Shown here in pieces: positions 1 through 14,703 of a stretch of 64,000 nucleotides of DNA; positions within the stretch are counted from its first letter, which is position 1; each line of letters begins with the position of its first letter. Source of the DNA: Phycomyces blakesleeanus NRRL 1555(-) (taxonomy: Eukaryota > Mucoromycota > Mucoromycetes > Mucorales > Phycomycetaceae); contig NW_017265141.1 of assembly GCF_001638985.1 (NCBI RefSeq), forward strand, positions 1,419,001 through 1,483,000. Direction: 5' to 3'. The position numbers and the translations under genes were made by a program. Below the pieces are notes generated by a model. That model ran no database searches. It worked only from the letters and a program-made list of their open reading frames with translations, and had not been told where the DNA came from.

Positions 1-1610
1 TTTTCAAAGTGAAGCAAAGTAAAGCAAAGAAGCAAGGAAAGGTTCGGTATTGATCGGTGTAGTAATAACTCTCAAAGTGGAGTACAAGTTTCTAAAGGCG
101 ATTTGTAGGTCACTCTAAAGTGGTCTGTGCACTTTTTGTCCAAATATATAAGAGACAATATTTTTATTTTTCTTGTAAAAATAGACATAAAAGAGACCCA
201 AAAACTACTAGGAAGTAAACGCCGTATATTTCAAGGCGATACTTAGCAACAAGTAGAAAGCGAAAAGTATACAGACATATTATCTGGATCATTACAATAC
301 AATAGTTGGCGGAATTTTGAATTCCAGGTTGAGTTTTATTGAAATGAGATTATACCGATAAGTTGAAAGTAAAGATTATTGCTTGGGACAAAGCAGTTAC
401 TTTAACGAAAGTTATACTTTACAAAGAGAAGTACCATAAAATTGTAATAGTATTTTCAAAGAAGAAAAGATTGCTTGGTATTAATCTCTCTCTCTGTGTG
501 TTTATTAAATACTAAAATGTTGCTTTCTTTCCAAGATTGCTTCTTTTGCCGTGCTTTTAATCTATTGGTGCTGTAACAATTAAAAGTTTCGTAATTTTGA
601 ACTTAAAGATTGGAATCGTTTCTTAAAAGAAAATACAGGTCTAATTGTACAAGATCTTAACTTGTATTTATCAAGTATATCCTACTACTAGAATATACAT
701 GTAGCTCTTGATTATAAAAGTTTGAATTTGCTCTTCGCATACTTCTTTTATTAACCAAAAGAAAAACGACAATAATAATAATATTCTGAAACTAATAGAG
801 AGGGAATAGATTACTACAAAGCATGGTGTTCTCTTTTAGCCCAATTCCAACCCTCAAGTCTCCCGTATAGCTATAGAGAAGGAAGGAGAAATTGGATATT
901 TAAGTCGGACTGGACCATACACTTTGCTTTTTCTTCTCGAATATCAACACACAAAATTGACCACACACATATATATAATTTTAGTCTTTCTCTGGAAGTA
1001 TGAATTCGTCTTTTGTAAACTTCAATTTACTTTTAGCACTCTTTTTCTTTAGGTATTTCTTTGGTCAGTTGATCTAAAGAAAAAAGATAGAATAAAAGCC
1101 TTGTATGGAATAAAATGATATCCCAAGTGTACTTACACTGGTTGCTAATAAAAACGAACATTTCTTTTGACCACCCCAGAATATCTCGATCTATCTTTTT
1201 TCTTTCTTTTTCCTAGTGAACACATTTAATTTCAATTATGAATCCACACACGTTTCTTCTAGAGGTAATAGGTGTGAAAGCTGTTATATTTATAAGATGC
1301 CTTTAAGAATAATCTATTTGGACTTCTTCTTTTTTCTTTATCTTAAGCATAAAAAACAACAGAAACTCCTAGTCGCTTAGTATTCTGCATTGATTTGGAC
1401 CAATAAATACAAAATGAGAAAAAATTGAAAAAAAAAACTTTACAATAGGGACTGTAAATATATCTTTTGCTAATGATGAGCTCTTTACTGAAAATAATAT
1501 TTTCTGTATATTGTCTTTAAAAGAAGAAATTGTTCAATGCAAACAAGTAACTTTATACATCTATTTATTTATTTATTTATTTATCAAAGTTCATTGTTAT
1601 CTTTCTCCAA
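1..1610. other. Gene-free AT-rich stretch
   Basis: No recognisable coding exon, tRNA or transposon signature was seen on either strand. The stretch is AT-rich with poly-A and poly-T runs and a short (TTTA)n tract near 1562-1584, just upstream of the small gene at 1611. It may hold the end of a gene lying before the window, but no stop-linked coding frame supports that. Confidence 0.4.
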
Positions 1611-1865
1611 ATGGACGAGTTAGTTCACCGCATTAAATCTACCTTGGGCTTTGGTCAAGACTACAGTATGTTCTCTAGATGTAACAAAATGTAAGTGAAA
1701 TAAACCAATAAGCCGGAAGACTGGAAGGTTTGGCTGGTGGAGTATTCAAGGAAGTAGCGCTCATATCTTTCGTAATCTTACCTTTTCATTCTTTTTGAGT
1801 GTGCCTTATAGACCCTGTCTACGTATAGCATTCTTTTGTGGATGGCACAGTTCAATTTACTTTAA
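1611..1865 (+). CDS. 55-residue three-exon single-pass membrane micropeptide (unknown)
   Basis: I do not recognise this protein. Exons 1611-1665, 1713-1771 and 1812-1865 join in frame to 55 codons plus TAA, with GT-AG borders (donors gtatg and gtaat; acceptors aataag and ttatag). The N-terminal half is amphipathic (MDELVHRIKSTLGFGQDY). The middle is glycine-rich, and residues about 34-52 form one hydrophobic segment ending in FNLL at the C-terminus. That layout suits a small tail-anchored or inner-membrane accessory subunit, but this is inference from hydropathy only. None of the three exons exceeds 60 bases, so ordinary ORF calling would miss it. The support is the three consistent splice junctions. 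The main alternative is chance splicing in AT-rich sequence. Confidence 0.45.
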
Positions 1866-2469
1866 AGAAGAAGAAGAAAGGAAGGGAGTTGTCACTTCAA
1901 GTCACTATATTCTAATTTTTGGACTCGATCTTTTCTTGCTTTTTTTTTTTTTGATATATTGCAATCATGCAGTCACACACATATATATTTAAGAAGAAGA
2001 ATAAAAGGATCCCTTGCCATTTCAACATGACAGTATCATTATTATTTGGCATGGATCGTACAAAGCTTTTGATGATTGAGTATTAGATATAAATATTTGT
2101 TTAGCATTTGATATGGGTATTCTGATTTACATCATATATATATACATTGGTAATCACCGTCAAGCTACAAGGGTAATATGAGACTCTTGGAACAAAAGGC
2201 TTGATGTTTCTCTTAGAGCAAGGTTTTATACACACATATATATATTTGGCTTATGAAAAGGGGAAAATGATTTTGTGCTATTTGCTTTAAATTTTATTGA
2301 TATGCTTCTCTTTCCGCAATCATATTATTTTTCTTGATTGATTGATTGATTGATTGATTGGCACTCTCTTTCTCCCGCTCTCTCTTTACTTGTTGTTGGT
2401 TAATATTACTATTAGAAAAGTAATACCAATATATATAAATATAAATATATAAAAGAAGAAGAATAAAGG
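1866..2469. other. Intergenic, with (GATT)n repeat
   Basis: No coding exon was recognised. A (GATT)n microsatellite lies at about 2335-2360, and TATA-like stretches (tatataaatataaat) occur 20-50 bases before the ATG at 2470, consistent with a promoter and 5'-UTR for the downstream gene. Confidence 0.4.
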
Positions 2470-3474
2470 ATGCTACCACTTACTGGTATCTTTATAACGT
2501 TTGCTCTTGCGACAATATTCATCAGCTACACTTACCAGGGTGTTGATCTTTATCTTCCCAGCTCTTTTTCTCCCTTGACACGCGCCTTGGGATCTTTGAA
2601 AGGGATTTCGTATACCAAAAACAGGCCAGGCTCAGACCGCCCCACTTTGGGGATCGCAGGCACCAAACCATCGGTTTTCAAACCTGTTTTCAAGCCCGTC
2701 TGGTCAACCTTTGGTCTGGATGACCAGCACGATGATAACCATCCAAAGCCTACTCTGGTCAAAAGCAGGGTTCCCGAAGCCCCAACCAGAACATTCACAG
2801 TCCTGATTTATGTGTCGAATACCAGCCCAGGCCAGCAGACTGGTTTAGCAAGTCATATAAGATACAATACTACTCGGACGATTACTGCCTACCGATTCCC
2901 ACCCACCGAAACACCTCTTGGTGCATCCAACGCCACCGACAGAAATAATGACAGGGATAACAAGAATAAGAATAGATATACCTATACTATTACAAAGTAC
3001 AGAAGAAAGCATGTAACCAGAACAGTCACCAGTCACGGTCCGATTAAAGTAGACCAAATGGCTACAAGTGCAGACGAAAGTGCAAGGATAAAACCGACGC
3101 CTTTTGATACAAACAAAGAAGCCGGCTTTCAAGAGATTATCGACCAATCAGATCAGGCAGACCAATCAGAGCTATCTCCAGCTCAAAAGGCCAACTTGAA
3201 AAATTACATATGGCTTACTATCCCGTTCACTGGTCTTCGGCTGGCCTTCTACATCGTTGTGCCGCCTAGGATGTGTATAAGTCTAAAGTATGAATTTCTC
3301 TGCTGGGAAACGACTCAAGAAGAGATTGATTTGATGCTAGGCCAAATCTCTGTGGTTGCCGTGCCTGGCTTGTTATTTTTTGCGGGTTGTCTTTGTGCGG
3401 CTGTAATGGATAGCCTGAAAATCGTTGTTGGTAGTCTAACTCGGTTAAAAAGACGATATTTCTGTTTCTATTGA
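2470..3474 (+). CDS. Intronless Ser/Thr-rich protein with N- and C-terminal membrane segments
   Basis: Uninterrupted 334-codon frame whose function I do not recognise. Residues about 5-24 are hydrophobic (signal peptide or signal anchor). Residues about 25-235 are polar and rich in Ser, Thr, Pro, Asn and Lys with several N-glycosylation sequons, as in secreted or cell-wall-facing fungal proteins. Two hydrophobic stretches follow near 248-268 and 292-318, and the tail is basic (LTRLKRRYFCFY). Codon use is less AT-biased than the surrounding DNA, which supports a real gene. An upstream membrane anchor, a luminal stalk and C-terminal membrane helices would place it at the plasma membrane or ER. 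That placement is inference. It has no introns, unlike most genes in this window. Confidence 0.6.
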   Translation: MLPLTGIFITFALATIFISYTYQGVDLYLPSSFSPLTRALGSLKGISYTKNRPGSDRPTLGIAGTKPSVFKPVFKPVWSTFGLDDQHDDNHPKPTLVKSRVPEAPTRTFTVLIYVSNTSPGQQTGLASHIRYNTTRTITAYRFPPTETPLGASNATDRNNDRDNKNKNRYTYTITKYRRKHVTRTVTSHGPIKVDQMATSADESARIKPTPFDTNKEAGFQEIIDQSDQADQSELSPAQKANLKNYIWLTIPFTGLRLAFYIVVPPRMCISLKYEFLCWETTQEEIDLMLGQISVVAVPGLLFFAGCLCAAVMDSLKIVVGSLTRLKRRYFCFY

Positions 3475-4321
3475 TTATTTTTTAATTATATATATATATA
3501 TATATATCTGTACATTTTTTTTAAAAAAAAAATAGCTAAATATCATATAAAGAAAGAAAATAATTTTTCAAAAAAAAAAAAGTTGTTCAACGAGTGTGTT
3601 TTATTATTAATTATTTCAAAGAAAAGGGTATTTCAATTGAGATTTGATTTATACAATGAAAGAGAGAGAGAGAGAGAGAGAGAAGCAGTAGATTGGTTGG
3701 TTGGTTGGTTGGTTGGTTGAAATAAAATATAAATATAAAATTAAACAAAGGTGGTTGGAATCCGATATTTTCTTGAGTAACGTCCGGAAGAGTCATCTTG
3801 CCGATCTAGACACAGAATAACCCAAAACGAAATTCCGAGGGTGAGGGTTGTACAAATGGTATTCAAGGTGAGATTTTCCACATGCCATTTGGTTGTTGTC
3901 TTTAAAGAAAAAAGAATATAAAAATCTTCTTGTGCCTTGTAAATATTGTCGAAATACATATATATATATATAAAAAATTGAACCAATTAATAATCTATTT
4001 ATCTAATTATTATTTCTTTTTAACGGGAGAGAAAAAGGGAGATTTCAAAAGCAAAGAAGAATAAGAGGTTGACTGCAATGATAAGTTGTGGGCTGATAAT
4101 TATTTGGCTGATCTTGTTGTTACTGCTGTTGTTACTGCGACTATGAACAACCTGTTAAATATCGAATTGAAATCTGTAAACACTGAATACCCCCTCCTTC
4201 TCATTTTGAATGACAACACGACAGGACAGACCACATGACTGGCACTGGTTTGCTTTTTCTATTTGTTGTATATTTATAATGAAATCAAATCAAATGAAAC
4301 AATATTGATTGAAACTATATA

Positions 4322-4352
<31 letters not shown>

Positions 4353-5165
4353 AAAAGGATCAATTTTATTTTTGAAAGAATTGATGATTAATATGCCCCA
4401 ATCATTTATTGATTCACAAATGGTTCTATTTTCTTTCTTTTTTTTTCTTGAGAATTGTAATCACTATATTCTGGTTACTTAATGGTTATTGAGACTAGTG
4501 ACTACAATCATAATTAGTACAAATACTATAGAACATTGGACTCAAAATACATACATATATACATACATTTGTATATATATATGTATGTATGAAATCACCG
4601 CAAGGGAAACAATGAATCCATAGATGGCAAATGTGGCTTTCAGATATATAAAGATACAAAGAATACATATTATTATTATTTTTATTATTAAAAATGTTTC
4701 TTTCTTTCTTTATAAAATAAAAACAAAAAAAAGGTACAAAAACTACTATATCTTTTGTTCATTTATATAGAAAGACAAAAGGAAGAAAAGAAAGAAAGAA
4801 AAGAAAAAGAGCAAAAAAAAAAAAAAAAAAAAAGCGTCACACCCATTTTTTTTATTTTTATTATTAATTTATTTATTTTCCACTATAAAGACTTGAAGGT
4901 TTTACATTCGAGGTTTGATATTTTTTTTTTTTCGATTCAGCATTAAATATATATATTTTATATATATATTTATTTATATTAACAAGTTCTCTCTTTCTCT
5001 CTTCCTCTTTTCCTTTACTTCTTTTCCTCTACCTCTTCTACCTTTGCCTTTATCTTACTCTTCATTATACACATATTATATACAATATATACAATATATA
5101 AAGACATTTCGATTTCCGTTACTTTCAAGCTAGACAGAGACAGACAGACAGACAGACAGACAGAT
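3475..5165. other. Intergenic, microsatellite-rich
   Basis: Contains (TA)n at 3488-3508, a T8A10 palindrome at 3515-3532, (AG)n at 3660-3682, (GGTT)n at 3692-3719, (AAAT)n at 4321-4352, poly-A at about 4814-4833 and (GACA)n at 5139-5164, the last directly abutting the KDM4-like start codon. On the minus strand 3741-3899 is a short open frame after a possible acceptor, with one hydrophobic segment. It is too weak to call a gene. Confidence 0.4.
3660..3719. repeat. (AG)n and (GGTT)n microsatellites
   Basis: About 11 AG units (3660-3682) followed after ten bases by seven GGTT units (3692-3719). Two adjoining but different simple repeats. Confidence 0.9.
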
Positions 5166-9134
<3,969 letters not shown>

Positions 9135-10061
9135 GTATCCATAATTCCCTCCTATCTCTCTATCTTGATTTCTTGATTTCTTCATCTTTTGTACATCTTT
9201 CTTACACTACAACACTATATTATTGTCTTCTTTTTGTCCATCTTCTTTGCTTTTACGTTTATTATATTTCCTAATAATTTGCTTTGCTCTACACTGTTCT
9301 GTACTGTACTGTTCTGCTTCCTTGTTGTTTTCTTATATTATGTATGTATTCATGTATGTATCTCCTCCAACCTTTTTTTCTTACTTTTTTTTATCCTTAA
9401 CCACCTTTCTCTTCTACCCTCTGTTATCTATCTACCTACATATATATATCTGTACATGTGTTCTTTCTTTTAAAAAATAATAATAAATAAATAAATGGTT
9501 TCAAAAGCGAATCCACCGTCAAGAGAATGCTATTAGATGATTTTTTTTAAAAAAAAAAATCGGACGTTATTTACCAATTGAATCAGGTCAAACGAGTATT
9601 CGAGGAAAATAATGCAATAAAGCGATACTTGAGTAGGCGAAATCCATAAGAGAAAAAAAAGAAAGGTCTTGGAAGTTGCCTTTACACCACAGAAAGAGAA
9701 TATCAATGCATTGAGCAGATATACTTATTCAAAATATCATTCAATTTATTAAACGTTTGTTAAATATATGCTTCCAAGCCTTTGCCTTTGAGAAAGCTTA
9801 AAAAAATCCATCACTCAATTGTGTTGCATATATTACAAAACCGCGTTCATTTTCTCTTTAAATATAATAGGTATTCTTCTTACGGTGTATATCGTATTGG
9901 AAAGTTCAATAAGAATTCAATCTAATTTCATTATATTTCTGATTCTCTTATTGTGTGACTTCTGGCGCATTATGGTAACTTTGACTCTGATTTTTTTATT
10001 ATATTTTAAAAAAAAAAGAAACGAGAATATTTATTTAATCAATTATTTTCTATCATTTGTC
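9135..10061. other. Intergenic
   Basis: 3' flank of the demethylase gene and 5' flank of the SANT-like gene. Mostly pyrimidine-rich low complexity. A T8A11 palindrome sits at 9541-9559. Open frames on the plus strand at 9189-9480 are C/T-rich chance frames. No gene was recognised. Confidence 0.4.
9541..9559. repeat. T8A11 palindromic tract (one of several)
   Basis: Example of a recurring T-run joined directly to an A-run. Others are at 3515-3532, 28582-28599, 29116-29134, 57899-57917 and about 61620-61644. Confidence 0.8.
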
Positions 10062-10800
10062 ATGGCTGATTACACAAGTGTTAAAACGGAAGAAATCGAA
10101 TCCAATCCAGTTCTCAATGCAGAAGAGCAAAAACTCAAAGACAAGCAAGAATGGGTCAAGAACTTTCGTCTAAAGTTTTGTGTCCGTCCCGAGTTTGAAA
10201 TCACAAAAAACATGATTCATGACGATGGCACTTTGAATCAAGAGTAAATACATCTATATATATAGTTATTTATTTATAAATACGTGTGCGCATATCTATT
10301 GAATAGAATCTCTAATAAAGCTATATATTTATTATTTAGTTATTTCCGTCCTCCAAAGGGCTTAAAGAAAGAAGAAGCACGTAAATGGACTGATGTCGAA
10401 AAGAGTTTGTTGATTCAGGGCATTGAGCAATATGGAATCGGTCACTTTGGAGAGATCTCCAAAGAACTGTTACCGAAATGGGTAGGGTTTTCTTTCTTTC
10501 TTTCTTTTTCTTTTTTTTTTTGTATATGTGTATATGTGTATTTATTGGTATCTTTATTAGTCTACAAATGATCTACGAGTCAAATGTATTCGATTGATCG
10601 GTCGCCAGAACCTTCAATTGTATCGTGATTGGAAGGGTAACGAGGACTCGATTATGAAAGAGTATGAACGGAACAAAAAAATTGGTCTCAAGTATGGTGC
10701 ATGGAAACAAGGTGTTTTGGTTTATGATGATGCTGGATTTGTGGAAAAGGAATTGACAGGTCAAGAACCAATAGTATCCCAAGACATGGAAATGGATTAG
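10062..10800 (+). CDS. SANT/Myb-like domain protein
   Basis: Exons 10062-10243, 10340-10481 and 10561-10800 join in frame to 187 residues. The centre carries a Myb/SANT-type repeat: KKEEARKWTDVEKSLLIQG begins helix 1, IEQYGIGHFGEISKELLPKW covers helix 2 into helix 3, and NDLRVKCIRLIGRQNL is the final helix. Tryptophans sit at spacings typical of Myb repeats. The N-terminus is acidic, and the C-terminus is acidic with no other domain. Such small single-SANT proteins are usually nuclear and bind DNA or histone tails, but I cannot assign a complex. The start was chosen at the ATG after tcatttgtc, because the upstream in-frame extension is a hydrophobic AT-rich translation that looks like leader sequence. 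Confidence 0.75.
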
Positions 10801-11142
10801 AATACAAAATAGATATAGATATGTATATGAATTGAACTTCTTCTTTTTTGTTTCATCTTCATTGTTAACAGCATCATTATTTTATTTTGTTTTGTAAATA
10901 GGAAAAAAATCATCATTAAAACCATATATGCTCCACACAAGCATACATTCTTTACTATTATTACCACTATGATTATTTTACAATGAAAATAGAGGACAGC
11001 TTCAAATGAAGACGAGCAAAAGACAAGAGGTTACCGATATTTAAACCCTTTGATCCAAATAACTATTATTTCTAGTGTGATTATAAAGAATCTTTCTTTA
11101 AAAAAGGGGATTCTTTTTAATGTCACATTTTTTACTCTGTTT

Positions 11143-11189
<47 letters not shown>

Positions 11190-12050
11190 GTATGTATGTA
11201 TGTATGTATGAAAATAAAAAGAAAAGAAAAAGGGAAGAATCCTATTATAGATTATTGCACTATGATGCTTGATCCAAAACTGTTGATTATGGTCGGACAT
11301 TCATTACCAAACTGGAAAATAAGGAAAGAGGAGAAAAGGTTCCTGTCAGATACCAGTTAACATGATCCAAGGCCCTTTGTCCATTAAAGAAGACTTTTGA
11401 ATTACATTGAATATGTATATGTGAACAAAGATATTTGTATATTTCATATAGCAACCTACACTATAGAAAATTTTGAATAGTATATTTTGACTTTCTGCTT
11501 CACATTTATTCATACACACATGTGCATAGATACTCAGTATGCTATTATATTCAATTTTATAATATAATATCTTTAAAGAAAAAGAAAGAGAGTTTGGCTA
11601 AATATTTGTGTGAAATAGAGTACAGTACGGTGTGTAATGCCTTTGTATGGCTGAGATTGTTGTAGAACAAAGAGGTACCAAAAGAATCAAGTGGCTAATA
11701 ACGAAGCTAAAGTTCTAAATGAAGAGCAAGATGCGGTCCTTGTGACGCAACAAATGTAAAAAAGAAAAAAAAACATGGGGGATTCTTATTTTATTTTATA
11801 TATATATTTCTTATATTCTTTATTCATATTTTTTTTATTGGAGATCAGGCAACTCTAAGCCATTGGCCCTTCTTTTTTATTTTATTATTATATATATATA
11901 TATCACTCTACATACACACACACATATATATATATACAACATTTAGTTTGTGTTGGATACAAAGTACCACTTTATATACATAACCACTTTCTTTCTTTCG
12001 TTCTTCTTTTCCCTTCTTTTCTCCTTCTTCTTTATTACACAACCTATCAA
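10801..12050. other. Intergenic with composite (TA)n(TG)n(TATG)n repeat
   Basis: No exon was recognised. A composite microsatellite runs from about 11143 to 11210: (TA)n, then (TG)n to about 11188, then (TATG)n. TA-rich tracts near 11890-11940 precede the calcineurin B gene and probably belong to its promoter and 5'-UTR. Confidence 0.4.
11143..11210. repeat. Composite (TA)(TG)(TATG) microsatellite
   Basis: TA units run into about 15 TG units and then into five TATG units, a compound array in intergenic DNA upstream of calcineurin B. Confidence 0.9.
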
Positions 12051-12896
12051 ATGGGGCAGTCAGGCTCTCAACTCGAAGATATTGTCAATTCTTCCAACTG
12101 TGAGTAAATTCATAAAAGAAGAAGCATATTCTAACTTTAAAAAATACACTTCTTTTCTTTTCTATCTTTCTTTCTATTACTGTCATTCTTATTATCTTCT
12201 CTCTCTCTCTCTTCATATATATATATATATATCTTTCATTTATGGGATTTTTTCTTGTTACTTTTCTTGTTGGTACCAATAGTCTCGGCTGAAGAGGTTC
12301 AACGTCTTTACAAACGTTTCATAAAACTCGATAAAAATCATTCGGGATCTATTGACAGCGAAGAATTCTTGGCAATTCCACAGATTGCCAACAATCCATT
12401 GGCTACTCGAATGATTGCCATTTTTGACGAAGATGGTGGAGGTGATGTCGATTTCGATGAGTTTATCAAAGGTCTGAGTGCATTCAGTGCCCGTGGAAAT
12501 CGACGAGAAAAACTTGCCTGTGAGTAAACCAATATATATATATATATATATAATCTATCATTCTTTACACATAAAAATGAAAAGATAATAGTAATGATCT
12601 GACTGGTCTGTTTGTCTGGCTGGTGTTCTCTCCCTTATGTTTTTTTTTCTCTTTGATTAGTTGCATTCAAGGTATATGATATTGATCGTGATGGATTCAT
12701 TTCGAATGGAGAACTGTTTTTGGTGCTTAAGATGATGGTCGGAAACAACCTCAAGGACAACCAGCTCCAGCAGATCGTTGACAAGACTATTATGGAAGCT
12801 GACAAAGACAAGGATGGAAAGGTCAGCTTTGAGGAATTTTTGGTAGCGGTTGAAAACACTGATGTTGTAAAGCAAATGACACTTGAAAGCTTTTAA
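12051..12896 (+). CDS. CNB1: Calcineurin regulatory subunit B
   Basis: Exons 12051-12099, 12283-12519 and 12661-12896, in frame, 173 residues, matching the usual length of about 170-175. The start MGQSGSQ carries a glycine at position 2 in an N-myristoylation context, as expected for calcineurin B. Four EF-hands are visible, with loops beginning [36 protein letters not shown] and [12 protein letters not shown]; all have acidic residues at positions 1, 3, 5 and 12. [13 protein letters not shown] and the C-terminal [10 protein letters not shown] are typical of the family. It binds calcium and activates calcineurin A, the Ser/Thr phosphatase that controls stress responses and, in Mucorales, morphology. 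Function follows from family knowledge, and the sequence is unambiguous. Confidence 0.97.
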
Positions 12897-14193
12897 AAAA
12901 AACCCCCTAAAAAAAAGAAAGTGTAATGTGTAATGTGTGGTTTGATATGATTTGATGTGATGTTATGTGTATATACAGCTAAAATGTTTATAATACAAAA
13001 TGATCTCTTTTTTTTGTTCTTCTATCTAGTATATATATATATTTAAAGAGAATATTCTACATATATAGATCTATAAGAAAACTTCCCTTGTTAATTGATC
13101 AACTTCTTCAATTTGCTCGTTTGCACGCGTAGAGAATAAAAGAACAAAAAGAGGTTGAATTCAAAATTGGCTTAAATCAAAGAGGTAAAATTCATAGGAC
13201 TTGGTTTTTTTTTGTGTGTGTATTTGTGCTCTGCTAAATAATTCTTCGATTTATTTATTGATTGATTGATTGATTGGGTTTTTGGATGGTAGAATGAAAG
13301 GCAAAAGTGAATTGTTCGCCGGACATGCAATTGGACCCCCACTCGTATTATACATTTTTAACGGTTTTTTTTTGTCTCTTTTTTTTATCTCCTTATTTCA
13401 CTTAGCCCGCTTGTACCACCAAGGAAAGGCTTTATAGAAGTCGATCGAACAAAAGGGTATTTTTGCTCTTTTTTTTTCCTTTTCTTTTTGGGTTTGGGTT
13501 TGGCTCTGGTTGATATTTCGACTGTTACAATTGTGAATAAGATGAAGGTTTGATATTATTTTACGAGAGGAAATGAGGTGAGTCACCTAAAACTTTTTTT
13601 GGGGGGAATTTCTGGTTTTACAAAGACAATCCGGTTGAAAATCTATAAAAATAAGGGAAAAAGGAAAATACATTTACCGAATTTATTTGTTACAAAGTAA
13701 ATAAACAAAGGTAAAAATGGATAAGACAGAAAGAGCAAAAGAGAAAGAGAGAGATAAAGGAGACACTTGAGAGGGAAAATATATGTCTTGGTATTCACAC
13801 AAAAGGAAACATAATAATATATATAATAGAATAGAATAGAATAGAATAGAATAGCAATAATAAAAGTAGTGGTAGTAGTGGCAATAATAGTAGAAGAAGA
13901 ATAAGATGAAAAATACAGCAAGTTAAACAAGCTTAGCGAGGGGTAATCGAAGGGGAATGGAGGAGGTCAAGGAAAAATGCGGATAAAAACTATAAAAAAA
14001 AACAACAATAACAAGGTGTTAAAGATCAAAGAAGATTACAATAAAGCACTATAATCATGCATCATTATCATCAACAAACCTTTTTCTTTTCTTTTCTTCT
14101 CTTTCTTTCTTTCATCGTCTTCTTCTTCTTCCTTTTCTTCTTCTTTTTATATATCTTTCAAAGAAAAAGAAGTCAAAGAAGAAGAGAAAAAAA
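12897..14193. other. Intergenic between calcineurin B and the acidic protein gene
   Basis: The 3' regions of two convergent genes. Short TA and poly-T tracts, (GATT)n near 13256-13276 and an (AGAAT)n pentanucleotide repeat at about 13826-13854. No convincing exon on either strand; the minus-strand frames at 13398-13930 are low-complexity translations. Confidence 0.4.
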
Positions 14194-14703
14194 TTATACG
14201 ACTCTCACAGAACTAGATTCGATACAGTCGCTTAGTTCTTCAATATCAACGATCTCACTCTCATCGTCATTATCATTGTCATTGTCATGGTCTTCCTGTA
14301 AAGCCAGTGCCAATGCCAAGGTATCTTCTACATCGTCGTCGTCATCTTCGCTAAGTTCCAGCTCAAGCTCATTCCAGTCCAACTCGCCATCGGCCTCGCA
14401 CTGGGCCAACAGATCATCGAACCATGATTCCAGGCATCGATCACTTTCATCTTTCATCTCTCTTGCTTTTGTGTTTGATTTGTCGGCCGACAGATGCTCG
14501 ATCTGGAGCATGAGTCCTTTTAAGGTTTCAAGAAGCTCAGCCGAGATCTGGCCTGACGAAGGTGTGCTCTTGATCTCTGCCAACACACTTGTCAGCTCAA
14601 CAACAAGGTCTGCTGGTTCTTCAAGACACGCTCTTTTTTCGGGATTCGTAATTGCCTCTTCAGGATGGTTACGTTTCTTGCTCATTGTAGCTGGAGACGC
14701 CAT
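14194..14703 (-). CDS. Small acidic protein, function unknown
   Basis: Single-exon frame of 169 residues that I cannot assign to a family. Start choice: MASPATMSKKRNHPEE has a second in-frame Met at residue 7. A basic patch (KKRNHPEE...PEKRACLEE) is followed by a predicted helical segment (about 30-75). A very acidic region follows (about 120-160), including LSEDDDDDVED and a run of Asp/Asn encoded by a GA-rich repeat. The basic-helix-acidic layout resembles nuclear regulators or histone-binding chaperone partners, but that is inference. The opposite strand also reads open for 248 codons here, as a serine/leucine-rich translation of the same repeats; I regard it as a shadow because its N-terminal part is poly-Phe/Ser. 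Confidence 0.6.
   Translation of the reverse strand: MASPATMSKKRNHPEEAITNPEKRACLEEPADLVVELTSVLAEIKSTPSSGQISAELLETLKGLMLQIEHLSADKSNTKAREMKDESDRCLESWFDDLLAQCEADGELDWNELELELSEDDDDDVEDTLALALALQEDHDNDNDNDDESEIVDIEELSDCIESSSVRVV

Noticed and set aside
3741..3986. Minus-strand frame with one hydrophobic segment (NTICTTLTLGISFWVILCLD)
   Set aside because: Could be the last exon of a small membrane protein (acceptor near 3900), but no upstream exon with a start codon was found.
9189..9480. Two overlapping plus-strand frames of 85-94 codons
   Set aside because: Phe/Leu/Tyr-rich translation of pyrimidine-rich DNA after the demethylase stop.
11240..11780. Possible exons between the SANT-like gene and calcineurin B
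   Set aside because: The sequence looks less repetitive than nearby DNA, but every frame is broken and no splice solution was found.
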